The translations under genes and the position numbers were made by a program. Below the pieces are notes generated by a model that saw only the letters and a list, made by a program, of their open reading frames with translations, was not told where the DNA came from and did not search any database. Below, one piece after another: positions 61,801-64,000 of a stretch of 64,000 nt of DNA. How positions within the stretch are numbered: the first letter of the stretch is position 1; each line of letters begins with the position of its first letter. This DNA comes from Tenrec ecaudatus (lineage: Eukaryota; Chordata; Mammalia; Afrosoricida; Tenrecidae), in the NCBI RefSeq assembly GCF_050624435.1, contig NC_134536.1:9668258-9732257 (forward strand), in the 5' to 3' direction.

Positions 61801-62929
61801 ATATTTATATGACAAGCTATTTTTCCAATAAAAGCAAAAAATATTGGTGTCATTTTACCGGCTCATAATTCCAGTGATGAGAGTGAAGAATAGACATCTA
61901 ATTTAATTGAAATATAGTCTGATATAGAACACTTGCCATCCTCATTAACCAGAAAGCCGCCAAACAGTAAATTCAAGTTCAGTAGTATCTACGATTGTCG
62001 TGGAGAAACTGGAGGTCAACACGATGAGATTGCTACCTAACTTTGAGAGGACAGAGTGAAAGAACTTAACAATCAAGCAATGTTGACATTGAATTAACTC
62101 AAACTGACACCCTAATTAGTTCTGATGATTGTGGTTTTATGGGATTTGTGAGATCCAGATTGTACATCGTTGAAGTGAAATAAAGTGAATGGTGCCCTGA
62201 CTACACTTTACTTCCTTCAACAGAATTAGCCTGAGTCCTCTGACAGTGTCCTGGTCAAACACAACCGCTACCAGCAGCGACTATGGGCCGAGATGTAAAG
62301 AAACCAACATGCGCTGCCAGATCGTCAGGGAAAAAACATGCCAAGAGAAGACAGATAGTGAACCTGGCATTTGAGCGTGAGTCTTCAATTTCATTCAGTA
62401 AATACTATTGCACTCCTACTATGTGTCAGGCCCTACTGTGTGCACGTGTGTATCATGAATTGGAAATAAGAGAAAAGGTGTTATGCGGTGCGGTCACCAA
62501 GCACTCCAAGCTGATGTGATGAAGTCAGCATGGAAAAGCCACTGCTTACACTGAGGACCAGCGCCAAGTGTTTGCTCTGGGGCACTCTTGGGAGTTACGG
62601 GTAAGCAAGTGAACCTGACCCAAACTTAAAAAGAGGGATGAGAAAAACAAACAAGAAAAGAGAGGCGGCGACAAGCCCTCTCTCAGCAAGCCGCAAAGAC
62701 ACTTGATCCTACTCATTTACACTTGCTGGGACTCCGACTTCCAACGTCTCCACTCTCCTTCCCATTAGCACCTACACCACTCACAGCCGTCACGGCTTTA
62801 AAAGTTTAACTAGCCTCCCTCAGCCCGCATCTTCCTTTTCCCGTGAAGACATTTAGAGCTTCCAGAAATGCTGTCCACCCTCCCGAGGCTGACTATTGAT
62901 TCCCTTTTAGCTTGGCGACGCGGCTATCC

Positions 62930-63105
62930 GGGCAACAACAAAGAGACGGTCCTCAAAGAGACGGGCTGACACCGCAGCTGCAGCAGTGGGCTCAGAAAGA
63001 AGAACAATTGTGAGGAGGGCACAGGACTGGGCGATGTCTCGTTTGTTGTTCATAAGGTCTCGGAGCGGAAACTTGCTTGATGGCACCTCACAACAGCAAA
63101 CAGCA
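62930..63105 (+). mobile_element. RTE/BovB-like LINE 3' end
   Basis: gagacgggctgacaccgc and agctgcagcagtgggctc, then the tail gatggcacctcacaacagc. Same family as the 2365 and 22085 fragments. Confidence 0.6.
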
Positions 63106-63804
63106 TCGCCCACTCCCAGGCACTGCCGGAGGAGGGCAGACGGTGCATTTGGAACGCGGTGTCTACCTTCCCCTAGACAGCCTGCTGTCTGTCTGCACTG
63201 GTCAGAATTTCCATAACACAGGTCTGTCATAAACGGGTGGGGACATTAGTAGGTCTTTGTCTCCTAGGGTTGCCATACAAAATGCCACAGACAGGTGCTT
63301 TAATTACAGCATGTTGTGTGTCACACCCAAGGCTGGGTCCCTGGGCCACGGTGCTCCCCCAGGCTAGGGGCTGCTGGCATACCTTGGGGTCCCTTTGCTG
63401 GTGTGGATCTATCTTCAAACGGAGTCCTAGACTTGGCTGCTTCTCCTTGCCCCTCCTTTATAACACACCACTCCAGGATGGCCTGGCTTAACTGATGACA
63501 TCTACACACTCTCTTTTCCAGCAAGGTCATATTCCATGGACAGTAGGTTGGACTGACGTGGCCAATAAATACACAGGGTCATCCTGGCTTGTGGCAGGTG
63601 GTGCTGAATCAGGTGATTGGGAGATATGACAGTGTAACTGGGTGGGTAGAGGGGGCAGTTACTTTAAACCAGGAGGCTAAAGAAGGGTCACTATCGAAGG
63701 GATCTGAGTTGGACATGAGGCAAGGACAGCAAGTGCGAAGGCCCAGAGAAGGTGGTGCTAAGTGACAGGGAACTTCTGCGTCAACTTGGCTACAACAGGG
63801 AAAG

Positions 63805-63950
63805 ATACGAGCCCTAGAGGGCTTCCAAGACTGTAACTCTTGGGAATAGAAGGCCTTGTCTTTTCTCCTGCGTAGTGGCTAATTTGTTTCGAACTGCTGA
63901 TCTTCTAGTTAGCAGTCCAGTGCATAACCCACTATGCTGTTAGGGCTCCT
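63805..63950 (-). mobile_element. AfroSINE
   Basis: ggcttccaagactgtaac, ggaatagaaggccttgtc, tttcgaactgctgatctt, gttagcagtccagtgca and gctgttagggctcct. Confidence 0.7.
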
Positions 63951-64000
63951 TACAAGGTGATCTAATGTAACGCAATCGACCCTTGAATAGGGAGTTTCCC

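Overview
This is mammalian nuclear DNA. Short exons with GT-AG introns sit among SINEs, LINEs, hAT DNA transposons, LTR fragments and dinucleotide repeats. tRNA-derived SINEs of the afrotherian type (AfroSINE), RTE/BovB-like LINE 3' ends and several SPIN-like hAT elements together point to an afrotherian, most probably a tenrec. The species is an inference.

The one conventional gene is SNX9 (sorting nexin 9), on the minus strand. Seventeen coding exons were placed between 55938 (exon 2) and 6530 (stop codon). Every splice junction is GT-AG, and the codon phases close across all of them, giving an open frame of 589 codons plus stop. Only exon 1, expected to carry the start codon and about four residues, is missing; it should lie beyond the right edge. 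The protein has an N-terminal SH3 domain (exons 2-3), a low-complexity endocytic linker with a DPW motif and an acidic Asp/Trp stretch (exons 4-7), a PX domain (exons 8-10) and a BAR domain (exons 11-18).

Two intact processed retrocopies lie on the plus strand, antisense to SNX9. S100A10 (17887-18180) is in intron 10 and RPL37A (58743-59021) is in intron 1. Each has a poly(A) tail and target-site duplications. An L1 with a complete 5' end but large internal losses lies in intron 6 (31521-36041), flanked by a 10-bp duplication. Two LINE 3' ends occur in intron 4.

Layout: 1-5200 is flanking DNA downstream of SNX9, made of old repeats. About 5200-6529 is the probable SNX9 3' UTR. 6530-55938 is SNX9 exons 18 to 2 with their introns. 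55939-64000 is part of intron 1, with the RPL37A retrocopy and nested transposons. I found no RNA genes, CRISPR arrays or operon-like systems, and no new multi-gene system. The points of interest are the retrocopies and the transposon history.
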